The position numbers and the translations under genes are program-made. 64,000 nt of DNA. Source: Arenivirga flava. Its GTDB lineage: Bacteria; Actinomycetota; Actinomycetes; Actinomycetales; Microbacteriaceae. The DNA lies in assembly GCF_030161575.1 (NCBI RefSeq), contig NZ_BSUL01000001.1, forward strand, positions 558,001-622,000, in the 5' to 3' direction. Each line of letters opens with the position of its first letter. The first letter of the stretch is position 1. Below the pieces are notes generated by a model. That model had not been told where the DNA came from. It searched no databases and saw only the letters and a program-made list of their open reading frames with translations. Shown piece after piece: positions 49,695-58,241 of the stretch.

Positions 49695-50795
49695 ATGTTG
49701 CACGTGACGCTCCCGACCCCTGAAGACCTCGCCGAGCTGATCGACCAGCGCCACGCCGCCAGCGTGTCGCTCGTCGTGCCCTCGTCGAACCGACCCGCCG
49801 AGGCCGACGCCGCACGTCTCGCGTTGCGCGGTGCCGTGCAGGACGCGCTCGGCCAGCTCGGCGCCGAGGACGCGGCCGAGGTGCGGCCCGCGCTCGACGA
49901 GCTCGTCGACGACGACGGCTTCTGGCGACGCCAGGCCCGCAGCATCGCGGTCTTCGCCGCCCCGGGCGTGCTGCACGCCTTCACCCTGCCGAACCGGCTC
50001 GAGCCGCTCGTCGCGGTCGGCGACCGTTTCGACGTGGGCCCGCTGCTGCGCTCGCTCGCGATCGCGCAGGAGGGCTGGGTGCTGCTGCTGCACGAGCAGG
50101 GCGCCCGGCTCTTCGCGGTGAGCGCCGAGGGCGCGCCCGAGGAGCAGCCGCTCGATCTGCCCGACGACCTGCACTCGATCCTCGAGATCACCGAGCAGGG
50201 CGGTCAGGCCGACCTTCCTCGCGCCAAGGGAGCCACCGGCGAGACGCCGGAGCGACGCCGCTTCGCGAGCGCCGTGCAGGACGCGGCGCTGCCGCACCTG
50301 CGCACGACGCAGCGTCCGCTCATCCTCGCCGCCTCCAACGACCTCGCCCCCGCGTACCGCGCCGTCAACCGCTACGAGCATCTGCTGGCGGAGGGCATCG
50401 AGCAGCATCCCGGATCGCTCGATGCGGGCCGCGTCGCCGAGCTCGCCCGCGGGGTGCTCGACCGTCACGGCGCCGCCGAGCTCGTCGCCTGGCGCCAGCG
50501 CTTCGAGGATCGCTTCACCGCGGGGCGTTCGGCCGGCGACCTCGCGCAAGTGGCCCGGGCTGCGACGCTCGGCCAGGTGGAGGAGCTGCTGATCGACATC
50601 GATTGGGGCGTGGAGGGCTCGATCGACGAGGCGGGTGTCGTCACCGAGCTGCCCGAGCCCACGCCGGATGCGTACCGCATCGTCGACGAGATCGCGGCCC
50701 GCGTGCTGCGCCACGGCGGCGCCGTGCGGGCCGTGCGAGCGCAGGACCTGCCGAACGGCAGCCCGGTGGCGGCGCTGCTGCGCTACGCGGGCTGA
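49695..50795 (+). CDS. Bacterial archaeo-eukaryotic release factor (baeRF) family protein
   Basis: This 366-residue soluble protein resembles the eRF1-like baeRF families (family 11 type): N-terminal ELIDQRHAASVSLVVPSSNR, a central ARSIAVFAAPGVLHAFTLPNRLEPLVAVGDRFDVGPLLRSL with the GARLFAVSAEG strand, and a C-terminal domain ending VRAQDLPNGSPVAALLRYAG. Members are thought to act on stalled or specialised ribosomes, but no role is established in actinobacteria. No GGQ motif is visible. Confidence 0.8.
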   Translation: MLHVTLPTPEDLAELIDQRHAASVSLVVPSSNRPAEADAARLALRGAVQDALGQLGAEDAAEVRPALDELVDDDGFWRRQARSIAVFAAPGVLHAFTLPNRLEPLVAVGDRFDVGPLLRSLAIAQEGWVLLLHEQGARLFAVSAEGAPEEQPLDLPDDLHSILEITEQGGQADLPRAKGATGETPERRRFASAVQDAALPHLRTTQRPLILAASNDLAPAYRAVNRYEHLLAEGIEQHPGSLDAGRVAELARGVLDRHGAAELVAWRQRFEDRFTAGRSAGDLAQVARAATLGQVEELLIDIDWGVEGSIDEAGVVTELPEPTPDAYRIVDEIAARVLRHGGAVRAVRAQDLPNGSPVAALLRYAG

Positions 50796-50826
50796 TGCGG
50801 GCGGGGGACGGGCGGCTCGCCCTCGA

Positions 50827-50838
50827 TAGGCTCGTCGG
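50827..50838 (+). promoter_or_regulatory. Leaderless promoter of the small membrane protein gene
   Basis: TAGGCT (50827-50832) lies 6 nt before GTG 50839. Confidence 0.55.
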
Positions 50839-51192
50839 GTGAGCCGTCCCACCCCCGCGAAGCCGCCCGTCCGCCGTCCCGCGATCGCAGCGGGCATCCT
50901 CGGCGCGATCGTGCTGCTCGCCGGGACGTTCCTGGTGGGCACGGATGCGTTTCTCTTCATCCGCTACGCCGCCGCGATCCTCGCGCTCATCACCATCGTG
51001 CTGCTCGTGCAGGTCAAGCGCTTCGCCTGGATCGCACCGCTTGCGGCGATCGCGGTGCTCTGGAACCCGGTGGTGCCGTTCGGCTTCTCCGGGCAGCTGT
51101 GGGTCATGGCGCAGTACCTCGCCGCCGCCGTCTTCCTCCTCACCGCGGTGCTCGTGAAGGTGCCCGACACCGACGGTCCGCGGCGGGGCTGA
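50839..51192 (+). CDS. Small four-helix membrane protein
   Basis: This 117-residue protein has four hydrophobic segments (about 15-33, 38-58, 62-78, 85-106). The arrangement and the IAPLAAIAVLWNPVVPF segment resemble the DUF6804-type family, but I am not certain. It starts with GTG and is followed after 6 nt by the C-S lyase gene, so the two probably share a transcript. Confidence 0.72.
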   Translation: MSRPTPAKPPVRRPAIAAGILGAIVLLAGTFLVGTDAFLFIRYAAAILALITIVLLVQVKRFAWIAPLAAIAVLWNPVVPFGFSGQLWVMAQYLAAAVFLLTAVLVKVPDTDGPRRG

Positions 51193-51198
51193 GCGGCG

Positions 51199-52371
51199 AT
51201 GGCACGGCACGACGACTGGGACGCACTGACCCCCGAGGCGCTGCGCGAGCGCGGCGGGCTGAAGTGGACGCTCACTGACCCCCGCGGCGTCCCCGCGCTC
51301 GGCGCCTGGGTCGCCGAGATGGACTTCGGCACCGCGCCGCCGGTGCTCGAGGCGCTGCGGGAGGTCACCGAGCGCGGCGACTTCGGCTACGCCTCCGAGG
51401 CGCTGCACGAGCGGATGGGGGATGCCGCCGCGGACTGGATGGGGCACCGTTACGGCTGGCGGCCGGAGGCGGCGCACGTGCATCCGCTCGCCGACGTCAT
51501 CCAGGGGCTCGTGCTCGCCATCACGGAGTTCTCGCGCCCGGGCGCGCCGGTCATCGTGCCCACGCCCGCGTACATGCCGTTCCTCGACGTGCCGCCCTCC
51601 CTCGGCCGCCAGGTGCTGCAGCTGCCGTTCCTGCGGGATGCGGGCGGGGGCTTCGCCATGGACCTGGACGCGCTCGACGCGGCGTTCGCCGCGGGCGCGG
51701 ACGTGCTCGTGCTGGCCAACCCCGGCAACCCGACCGGCAAGGTGTTCGCCCGCGACGAGCTCATCGCGATCGCGGAGGTCGCCGCCCGCCACGACGCCCG
51801 CGTCTTCGCCGACGAGATCCATGCGCCGCTCACCCTGCACGGCCGGCGGCACGTGCCCTACGCCTCGGTGTCGCCGGAGGCGGCGCGCACCGCGGTGACC
51901 GCCATGAGCGCCTCGAAGGCGTGGAACCTGCCCGGCCTCAAGACGGCGCAGATCGTGCTGACCAACCCGCGCGACCGCGCGCGCTGGGGCTCGATCGGCT
52001 TCATGGCCAGCCACGGGGCCTCGACCCCGGGCCTGCACGCCACCATCGCCGCCTACGCGGCGGGGGAGCCGTGGCTCGACGAGGTCACCGCCTACCTCGA
52101 GGGCAACGACCGCACGCTGCGCGAGGGCCTGGCCGCCGTGCTGCCCGAGGCGCGGGTCGCGCCGCTCGAGGGCACCTACCTCGCCTGGATCGACCTGACC
52201 GCCTACGCGGCGCTGGGCGAGCCGGCCGATCGGCTGCTCGACGCCGGCGTCGCGGTGAACGCCGGACCGAGCTTCGGGCTCGCCGGCGCCGGTCACGTGC
52301 GCGTGAACCTGGCGACGGGCCGCCGCGTGGTCGAGGAGATCGTGGCCCGCGCCGCGGAGCTCGCCCGCTGA
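51199..52371 (+). CDS. MalY/PatB-type pyridoxal-phosphate C-S lyase
   Basis: This 390-residue aminotransferase-fold enzyme probably cleaves cystathionine or cysteine conjugates. It begins with the family motif LKWTLTDPRGVPALGAWVAEMDFGTAPPV. It contains NPGNPTGKVF, FADEIHAPLTLHG, and SASKAWNLPGLKTAQIV with the PLP lysine, and ends with NAGPSFGLAGAGHVRVNLAT. Preference for cystathionine over cysteine conjugates cannot be read from sequence. It is convergent with gabD 16 nt away. Confidence 0.9.
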   Translation: MARHDDWDALTPEALRERGGLKWTLTDPRGVPALGAWVAEMDFGTAPPVLEALREVTERGDFGYASEALHERMGDAAADWMGHRYGWRPEAAHVHPLADVIQGLVLAITEFSRPGAPVIVPTPAYMPFLDVPPSLGRQVLQLPFLRDAGGGFAMDLDALDAAFAAGADVLVLANPGNPTGKVFARDELIAIAEVAARHDARVFADEIHAPLTLHGRRHVPYASVSPEAARTAVTAMSASKAWNLPGLKTAQIVLTNPRDRARWGSIGFMASHGASTPGLHATIAAYAAGEPWLDEVTAYLEGNDRTLREGLAAVLPEARVAPLEGTYLAWIDLTAYAALGEPADRLLDAGVAVNAGPSFGLAGAGHVRVNLATGRRVVEEIVARAAELAR

Positions 52372-52387
52372 GCCCGGCCGGCGGCGC

Positions 52388-53842
52388 TCAATCGGCGATG
52401 AGGCCGTAGACGACCTCGAGGTACTCCTCGATGCCCTCCTCGCCGCCCTCGCGACCGAAGCCGGAGTGCCCGACGCCGCCGAAGGGCGCCGCGGCGTTCG
52501 AGACGACGCCCGTGTTGATACCGAGCATGCCCGAGCGGATGCGCCGCAGCAGTCGGTGCGCCCGCGTCACGTCGGCCGTGCAGGCGTAGGCGACCAGCCC
52601 GTACGGCGTCGCGTTCGCGAGCGCGACCGCCTCGTCCTCATCCGCGAAGGTCGTGATCGGCGCGATGGGGCCGAACACCTCCTCCTCGAGCACGCGCGCT
52701 CCGGCGGGCACGTCGGCGAGCACCGTCGGCTCGAAGAACGCCCCGTCGCGGCGCGAGCCGCCCGTGCGCAACACCGCGCCGCGATCCAGCGCGTCGGCGA
52801 CGAGCTCGGCGCAGCGCTCGGCGGCGGAGGTGCGGATGAGCGGGCCCAGGTCGACGCCGTCGTCCGTGCCGCGCCCGAGGCGCAGCGCGCCGGCCCGCTC
52901 GGCGAGACGCGCCGTGAAGGCCTCGGCGACGGACGCGTGCACGAGGAAGCGGTTCGCCGCGGTGCAGGCTTGGCCGATGTTGCGGAACTTCGCCGCCATC
53001 GCGCTCTCCACGGCCTGCTCGAGGTCGGCGTCCTCGAACACGAGGAAGGGGGCGTTGCCGCCGAGCTCCATCGAGGTGCGCAGCAGCTGGCCGGCGGACT
53101 GCGCGAGCAGCTGGCGGCCGACGGGGGTGGAGCCGGTGAAGCTGAGCTTCGCCAGGCGGGGGTCCGCGAGCAGGGCGTCGCTGACCGCATCCGCCCGGCT
53201 CGTCGTGACGACGTTGACGACGCCGTCGGGCACGCCCGCCTCGCGCAGCAGCTCGGCGAACCAGAGGCTCGTGAGCGGGGTCGCGTCGGCGGGCTTGAGC
53301 ACGACCGTGCAGCCGGCGGCGAGCGCCGGCGCGATCTTGCGGGTGGCCATGGCCAGGGGGAAGTTCCACGGCGTGACGAGATAGCAGGGCCCGACCGCGC
53401 GGCGCTCCACGATCATCGTGCCGCCGCCCTCGGGCAGCCGGGCGGTGCGACCGCCCATGCGCACGGCCTCCTCGGCGAACCAGCGCAGGAACTCGCCGCC
53501 GTAGCGCACCTCGCCGCGGGCCTCTTCGAGGCTCTTGCCCATCTCGAGCGAGATGAGCAGCGCGGCCTGCTCGGCGCGCGCCTCGAGCAGGTCGAACGCG
53601 CGGCGCAGCACCTCGGCGCGCTCGCGCGGCGCCGTGTCGCGCCAGGCCGGGAAGGCCTCGTGCGCGGCAGCGAGGGCGTCGAGCGCGTCGTCGCCGTCCG
53701 CGTCCGCGACGGCGGCGAGCACCGCGCCGTCAGAGGGGTCGCGCACGTCGAAGGTGCGCTCGGCGGTGCGCCAACCACCGCCGATCAGCAGGCCTCGCGG
53801 CACGGCGTCGAGCAGGGCGGTCGGATCGGTTGCGGCGCTCAT
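52388..53842 (-). CDS. gabD: NAD(P)-dependent succinate-semialdehyde dehydrogenase
   Basis: This 484-residue aldehyde dehydrogenase oxidises succinate semialdehyde in GABA catabolism or the alternative TCA branch. Motifs are TPWNFPLAMATRKIAPALAAG, LSFTGSTPVGRQLL, the glutamate in MELGGNAPFLVF, the catalytic cysteine in RNIGQACTAANRFLVH, and EEVFGPIAPI. The C-terminus NAAAPFGGVGHSGFGREGG favours the GabD group. Leaderless start at ATG 53842. A LysR effector-domain protein lies just upstream on the same strand. Confidence 0.9.
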   Translation of the reverse strand: MSAATDPTALLDAVPRGLLIGGGWRTAERTFDVRDPSDGAVLAAVADADGDDALDALAAAHEAFPAWRDTAPRERAEVLRRAFDLLEARAEQAALLISLEMGKSLEEARGEVRYGGEFLRWFAEEAVRMGGRTARLPEGGGTMIVERRAVGPCYLVTPWNFPLAMATRKIAPALAAGCTVVLKPADATPLTSLWFAELLREAGVPDGVVNVVTTSRADAVSDALLADPRLAKLSFTGSTPVGRQLLAQSAGQLLRTSMELGGNAPFLVFEDADLEQAVESAMAAKFRNIGQACTAANRFLVHASVAEAFTARLAERAGALRLGRGTDDGVDLGPLIRTSAAERCAELVADALDRGAVLRTGGSRRDGAFFEPTVLADVPAGARVLEEEVFGPIAPITTFADEDEAVALANATPYGLVAYACTADVTRAHRLLRRIRSGMLGINTGVVSNAAAPFGGVGHSGFGREGGEEGIEEYLEVVYGLIAD

Positions 53843-53848
53843 GCGCGC

Positions 53849-53854
53849 AGGCTA
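53849..53854 (-). promoter_or_regulatory. gabD leaderless promoter, -10
   Basis: TAGCCT on the minus strand, 6 nt before ATG 53842. It lies partly in the 23-nt gap after the LysR-like gene. Confidence 0.5.
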
Positions 53855-53865
53855 CGCCGGCAGGC

Positions 53866-54561
53866 TCAACGCCGCTTGCCGCGACCCTTGGAGCGGTCCC
53901 TGGGCGTGCGGGCCGGCGTCGCGCTGCGGCGGGCCGGCGAGGCGGGCTTCGCGTGCTTCGGGGCCTTCCCGGCGGGCTCGGAGGCGGTGCCGCGGGAGCT
54001 GCGGGCGGTGCGGCCGCGCACGACGCCCATGAACTCCTGGGCGAGCGGGCCGTCGGCATCGCGCAACCAGACGAGCCCCACCCGGGTGGTCGGCGCGTCG
54101 TCGACGGGCCTCGCGATCACGTCCTTGCGGGCGTGCAGCCGTGCCACCGACATGGGCAGCACGACCACCCCCACGTTCGCGGCGACCAGCTCCACGGCGG
54201 CCTTCACGGGGTCGGGGACCCCGTCCTCGATGCGTGCCCGTTCGCCGACCGGCAGCACAGTCTCGGCCTCGACCTGGGCGAGCGTCACGGACTCGGCGGC
54301 CTCGAAGTCGTGCTCGACGGGGGCGACGACCACGGCGCGCTCCTCGTAGAGCGGCACCACGTGCATCCGCTCGTCCGCGTTCTCGAGCGGCAGCCGCACC
54401 AGCGCCAGCAGCGCGTCGCCGGCGCGCACGGCCTCGACGGCCTCGGCCTGCTCGGCGAGGCGCACCTCGAGGGGGTGCGCGGGCATGCGCTCGGCCCAGG
54501 CGCGCTGCCACTTGGCCGGCGTCACGCCGGGGACGAAGCGCACGACGACCGGTTCCACCAT
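53866..54561 (-). CDS. LysR substrate-binding-domain protein without a DNA-binding domain
   Basis: The 231-residue product is a LysR-type effector-binding domain: VVRFVPGVTPAKWQRAWAER, then VGVVVLPMSVARLHARKDVIARPVDD, where the VLPMS motif is typical. The usual N-terminal helix-turn-helix (about 60 residues) is absent. The leaderless -10 TAGCCT 6 nt upstream shows the start is complete. The C-terminal about 45 residues are strongly basic (SKGRGKRR) and could bind nucleic acid. It lies 23 nt before gabD. Confidence 0.8.
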   Translation of the reverse strand: MVEPVVVRFVPGVTPAKWQRAWAERMPAHPLEVRLAEQAEAVEAVRAGDALLALVRLPLENADERMHVVPLYEERAVVVAPVEHDFEAAESVTLAQVEAETVLPVGERARIEDGVPDPVKAAVELVAANVGVVVLPMSVARLHARKDVIARPVDDAPTTRVGLVWLRDADGPLAQEFMGVVRGRTARSSRGTASEPAGKAPKHAKPASPARRSATPARTPRDRSKGRGKRR

Positions 54562-54567
54562 GGGTCC

Positions 54568-54573
54568 AGGCTA
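54568..54573 (-). promoter_or_regulatory. LysR-like gene leaderless promoter, -10
   Basis: TAGCCT on the minus strand, 6 nt before ATG 54561. It is divergent from the J-domain promoter only 20 nt away. Confidence 0.5.
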
Positions 54574-54592
54574 GTCGCAGCCGGCGTTCGGA

Positions 54593-54604
54593 TACCCTGT
54601 GCTG
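54593..54604 (+). promoter_or_regulatory. J-domain gene leaderless promoter
   Basis: TACCCT (54593-54598) lies 6 nt before GTG 54605, which makes GTG 54599 unlikely as the start. Confidence 0.55.
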
Positions 54605-55573
54605 GTGCCCGACAGCCCGCTCTCCGACTCGCCCTACGAGGTGCTCGGGGTGCCGGCCGACGCCGACCACGACACGCTGCGCCGCGCTCACCGCCGGCGC
54701 CTGCGCGAGACGCACCCCGACACCGGCGGTCGGGCGGACGAGTTCCACGCGGTGCAGGCCGCCTGGGACCTCATCGGCACCCCCGAAGGCCGCGCCCGCT
54801 ACGACCGCGGTCGTCTCGCGCACGCCGACGAGCCCGCGAGCTGGGCGCCGCGAGCGCGGGAGCGCCGCGAGACCAGGCCGCAGGCGCGCAGCTACGGCCA
54901 TCCGGGCGGATGGATGCGCCAGCGCTACCTGGAACTCGTGCGGGAGTGGGCGGGCCGAGGCGCCGACCTCGACGACCCCTTCGACGCCCGCATCGTGCAG
55001 AGCGCGCCGCGGGAGCTGCGCCTGTTGCTGGCGGATGCGATCGCCGAGGAGGCCACGGCCGCCCAGATCGCCGAGCTCGGCATCGCCTACACGGCCTGGC
55101 ACGACGTGATCGTCGAGCAGCGGGGCTTCTCCGGCGGCTTCGCGCCGGGGGAGGACGGACTCGGTCCGGCGAGCGCCACGAAGCTCGACCACGTCGTGCT
55201 CGGCCCGAGCGGGCTGTTCGCCGTCGCGTCGCAGGACTGGGGTGCGCCGGTGAAGCTCAAGCGCGGCGAGCTCATCGGCGAGGGACTGACGCACGGTGAG
55301 ACGCCGTTCGCCACGCTGGCCCAGCGCGCGAAGGCCCTCGGACGCGCGGCCCGGGTGCGGGTGAGCGGGCTGCTCATCGTGGTGCCGGACGGCGCCAGCC
55401 CCGAGGGCGTGCTCGACGCGGGCAAGCACCGGGGCATGGCCGCGGCGCTCGTGCAGCGCCCGCGCCTGCCCCACGTGCTGCGCATCGGCGTGCTCGGCGC
55501 GCCGGCCATCGGCGGGCAGGAGCTCTTCGAGGTGCGCACCCGGTTGCAGGAGGCCGTGCGCTTCGTCGAATGA
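54605..55573 (+). CDS. J-domain protein with a C-terminal nuclease-related (NERD-like) domain
   Basis: This is a 322-residue protein. The N-terminal J domain (about residues 8-65, SPYEVLGVPADADHDTLRRAHRR) has the HPD motif in ETHPDTGG, so it can stimulate an Hsp70. The middle (about 70-170) is basic and helical. The C-terminal part (about 190-320) starts LDHVVLGPSGLFAVASQDWG, resembling the NERD/restriction-endonuclease-like strand, but an active-site set is not clear. The partner and substrate are unknown. Confidence 0.8.
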   Translation: MPDSPLSDSPYEVLGVPADADHDTLRRAHRRRLRETHPDTGGRADEFHAVQAAWDLIGTPEGRARYDRGRLAHADEPASWAPRARERRETRPQARSYGHPGGWMRQRYLELVREWAGRGADLDDPFDARIVQSAPRELRLLLADAIAEEATAAQIAELGIAYTAWHDVIVEQRGFSGGFAPGEDGLGPASATKLDHVVLGPSGLFAVASQDWGAPVKLKRGELIGEGLTHGETPFATLAQRAKALGRAARVRVSGLLIVVPDGASPEGVLDAGKHRGMAAALVQRPRLPHVLRIGVLGAPAIGGQELFEVRTRLQEAVRFVE

Positions 55574-55582
55574 CGGGCGGGA

Positions 55583-57694
55583 TCAGTCCGCCCGGCCGAG
55601 CACCTCGAGCATCCAGGCCAGCTCGAAGGCGCGCTCCCGCCACGACTCGTAACGCCCGCTCACACCGCCGTGTCCGGCGCTCATCTCCGTCTTCAGCAGC
55701 ACCGGCGCGTCGACCTCGCGCAGCCGCGCCGTCCACTTGGCGGGCTCCACGTAGAGCACGCGGGTGTCGTTGAGGCTGGTGACGGCGAGGATGCGCGGGT
55801 AAACCGCATCCGCTCGCACATTCTCGTAGGGGGAGTAGCCGGCCATGTACCGGTACACCTCGGCGTCGTGCAGTGGGTCACCCCACTCGTCCCATTCGAT
55901 GACGGTGAGCGGCAGGGTGGGATCGAGGATGCTGGTGAGCGGATCCACGAACGGCACCGCCGCGAGGATACCCGCGAAGGCCTCGGGCGCGAGGTTCGCG
56001 ACGGCGCCCATGAGCAGGCCGCCGGCGCTGCCGCCCTCGGCGACGAGCTGCTCGGGCGCGGTGCGCCCGATCGCGACGAGGTGGCGGGCGACGGCGACAA
56101 AGTCGGTGAACGTGTTCACCTTGGTCAGCGTCTTGCCGTGCTCGTACCAGGCGCGCCCCAGCTCGCCGCCGCCGCGCACGTGCGCGATGGCGAAGACCAC
56201 GCCGCGGTCGAGCAGCGAGAGGCGGGGGATCGAGAAGCCCGGGTCGATGGAGTGCTCGTAGGAGCCGTAGCCGTAGAGCAGGGTCGGGACGGGTCCGTCG
56301 CCGACGGCGTCGCGGCGCCAGACCAGCGAGACGGGCACGCGGGTGCCGTCCTCGGCGACGGCCCAGTCGCGCGCCTCGGCGTAGTCGGCGGGGTCGTAGC
56401 CGCCGAGCACCGGCTGCCGCTTGAGCACCGTGCGCTCGCCGGTCGCGACGTCCAGGTCGAGCACCGTGCGCGGGGTCGTGAAGCCGCCCAGGCTCAGCCG
56501 CAGCACCGGCTGCGACCACTCCGGGTTGCCGCCGAGCCAGAGCGCATCGAGGGCGCCCTCCGTCTCGAGCTCCTCGAAGGCGATCGGCGAGCCGTCGAGG
56601 CGCGCCACCGCGACCCGCGGCAGCGCCTCGCGGCGGTAGTCGAGGGCGAGCTGGCCGGCGAAGGCGTCGACCGACTCGAGACGCACGCCCTCGCGGTGCG
56701 CGACGAGCACCTCGGGCTCGGCGCTCGGGTGCGCCGCGGGTACGCTCACCAGCTCGAAGTCGAGCGCGCCGCGGTTGTGCACGATGAGCAGGCGGTCCTC
56801 GCCGTCGATCACGGCGTGCTCGACGTCGTACTCGACGCCCTCCTCGCGCGGCCAGACCGGCGCGAAGGCCCCGGTCGGATCGGAGGCGTCGAGCAGCAGG
56901 GTCTCGCTCGTGATCTTCGAGCCGAGCTCGATGAGCAGGTAGCGCTTCGAGCGGGTCAGCCCGGCACCCACCCAGTAGCGCTCGTCCGGCTCGTGGAACA
57001 CCCGCACGTCGGCGGTGGCGGCGGTGCCGACCTCGTGGCGCCACACCGTGTCGGGGCGCCAGGCCTCGTCGACGGTCGTGGAGAAGACGTAGCGACCGGA
57101 GGGGTCGAAGAAGGAACCGCCGGCGGTGTCCTGGAGCACATCCGGCAGCGTCACGCCGGTCGTCAGGTCCCGGATGCGCAGCGTGTAGCGCTCGTCGCCC
57201 TCCGTGTCGACGGCCCAGAGCAGCAGGCGCCCGTCGGCGCTCACGTCGAAGCTGCCCAGGGCGAAGAAGTCGTGGCCCTCGGCCTCGGCGTTCTCGTCGA
57301 GCAGCACCTCCTCGTCGGGCAGGCGCACCACGGCGTCGCCGTCCGGCTCCGGCACGCTCGGCGGTGTCCAGTCGTCCGCATCCGTCACCGGCACTCGGCA
57401 GTGCTCGCCGTACTCGGCGCCCGCGATCGAGCGGCCGAAGTACCACCAGCCGCCCTCGCGCACCGGCACGCTGAGGTCGGTCTCGAGCGTGCGGCCCTTG
57501 ATCTCCTCGAACAGGCGCTCGCGCAGCGGGGCGAGGTGCGCCGTCTCCGCCTCGGTGTGCGCGTTCTCGGCCTCAAGGTGCGCGATCACCTCCGGCGACT
57601 CCTTCTGGCGCAGCCACTCGTACGGGTCCTCGAAGCGGTGCCCGTGGTGCTCGCGCACGGTCGGTCGGCGGGCGGCGATCGGTGCATCCGTCAT
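55583..57694 (-). CDS. ptrB: Oligopeptidase B (S9 family)
   Basis: This 703-residue serine peptidase cleaves short peptides after basic residues. An N-terminal YEWLRQKESPEVIAHLEAENAHT segment and a seven-bladed propeller (about 75-400) precede the alpha/beta-hydrolase domain. The nucleophile motif is GGSAGGLLMGAV, preceded by the IAHVRGGGELGRAWYEHGK segment, with TSLNDTRVLYVEPAKW (aspartate) and MSAGHGGVSGRY (histidine). Leaderless ATG 57694. Confidence 0.94.
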   Translation of the reverse strand: MTDAPIAARRPTVREHHGHRFEDPYEWLRQKESPEVIAHLEAENAHTEAETAHLAPLRERLFEEIKGRTLETDLSVPVREGGWWYFGRSIAGAEYGEHCRVPVTDADDWTPPSVPEPDGDAVVRLPDEEVLLDENAEAEGHDFFALGSFDVSADGRLLLWAVDTEGDERYTLRIRDLTTGVTLPDVLQDTAGGSFFDPSGRYVFSTTVDEAWRPDTVWRHEVGTAATADVRVFHEPDERYWVGAGLTRSKRYLLIELGSKITSETLLLDASDPTGAFAPVWPREEGVEYDVEHAVIDGEDRLLIVHNRGALDFELVSVPAAHPSAEPEVLVAHREGVRLESVDAFAGQLALDYRREALPRVAVARLDGSPIAFEELETEGALDALWLGGNPEWSQPVLRLSLGGFTTPRTVLDLDVATGERTVLKRQPVLGGYDPADYAEARDWAVAEDGTRVPVSLVWRRDAVGDGPVPTLLYGYGSYEHSIDPGFSIPRLSLLDRGVVFAIAHVRGGGELGRAWYEHGKTLTKVNTFTDFVAVARHLVAIGRTAPEQLVAEGGSAGGLLMGAVANLAPEAFAGILAAVPFVDPLTSILDPTLPLTVIEWDEWGDPLHDAEVYRYMAGYSPYENVRADAVYPRILAVTSLNDTRVLYVEPAKWTARLREVDAPVLLKTEMSAGHGGVSGRYESWRERAFELAWMLEVLGRAD

Positions 57695-57700
57695 CCGCCC

Positions 57701-57706
57701 AGGCTA
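57701..57706 (-). promoter_or_regulatory. ptrB leaderless promoter, -10
   Basis: TAGCCT on the minus strand, 6 nt before ATG 57694. Confidence 0.5.
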
Positions 57707-57718
57707 TCGGCGGGCTCG

Positions 57719-58123
57719 TCAGCGCGGCAGCACGCCGGCGAGTTGCAGCGCCTCCTCGACGAAGAAGGGACCGGTCACCAGCAGCGCGACGACCGCGGCG
57801 ACGAGCAGCGCGGAGGCGATCGGGCGGCGGCGCGAGCGGATCACCCCGAGCAGTGCGAGCCCGGCGGCGGCGAGCAGCAGCGGCGTGGCGAGCAGGTTCG
57901 CGCCGCTGAGGCGCGCGAGCGGCGCGTAGCGCAGCGCCGGATCGTCGACGGGTCCCGTGGTGAACTCGACGAGACCGACGAGGAAGGCTCCGACGAGTAG
58001 CACCAGCGCGACGATGCCGGCGGTGAGCGACCAGCGGATGAACCCGTCGTGCGGACGGGGGAGCACGGCGTCCGATCGTGGCGCGTCCGCGCCGCCGGCC
58101 GTCATCGCATCCCGTCCGCTCAT
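57719..58123 (-). CDS. Small multi-pass membrane protein
   Basis: This 134-residue protein has about four hydrophobic segments (about 30-52, 70-92, 96-115, 118-130). I did not recognise a family. ATG 58123 has GGAGGA about 5 nt upstream; a second ATG 18 nt later is possible. It lies directly upstream of ptrB on the same strand but ptrB has its own promoter. Confidence 0.65.
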   Translation of the reverse strand: MSGRDAMTAGGADAPRSDAVLPRPHDGFIRWSLTAGIVALVLLVGAFLVGLVEFTTGPVDDPALRYAPLARLSGANLLATPLLLAAAGLALLGVIRSRRRPIASALLVAAVVALLVTGPFFVEEALQLAGVLPR

Positions 58124-58228
58124 CCGCTCCTCCGTCCGCTGCTGCACACAGTCTGGCAAGGCGAGTCTGGGCGGTGCCGGTCCTTCACCCGATCGTGATG
58201 CGGGCTGCGCCCGGCGAGGGGCCGCTCC

Positions 58229-58241
58229 TAGGCTGGGGTGC
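58229..58241 (+). promoter_or_regulatory. DUF2207 gene leaderless promoter
   Basis: TAGGCT (58229-58234) lies 7 nt before GTG 58242, the start that gives a good signal peptide. Confidence 0.5.
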
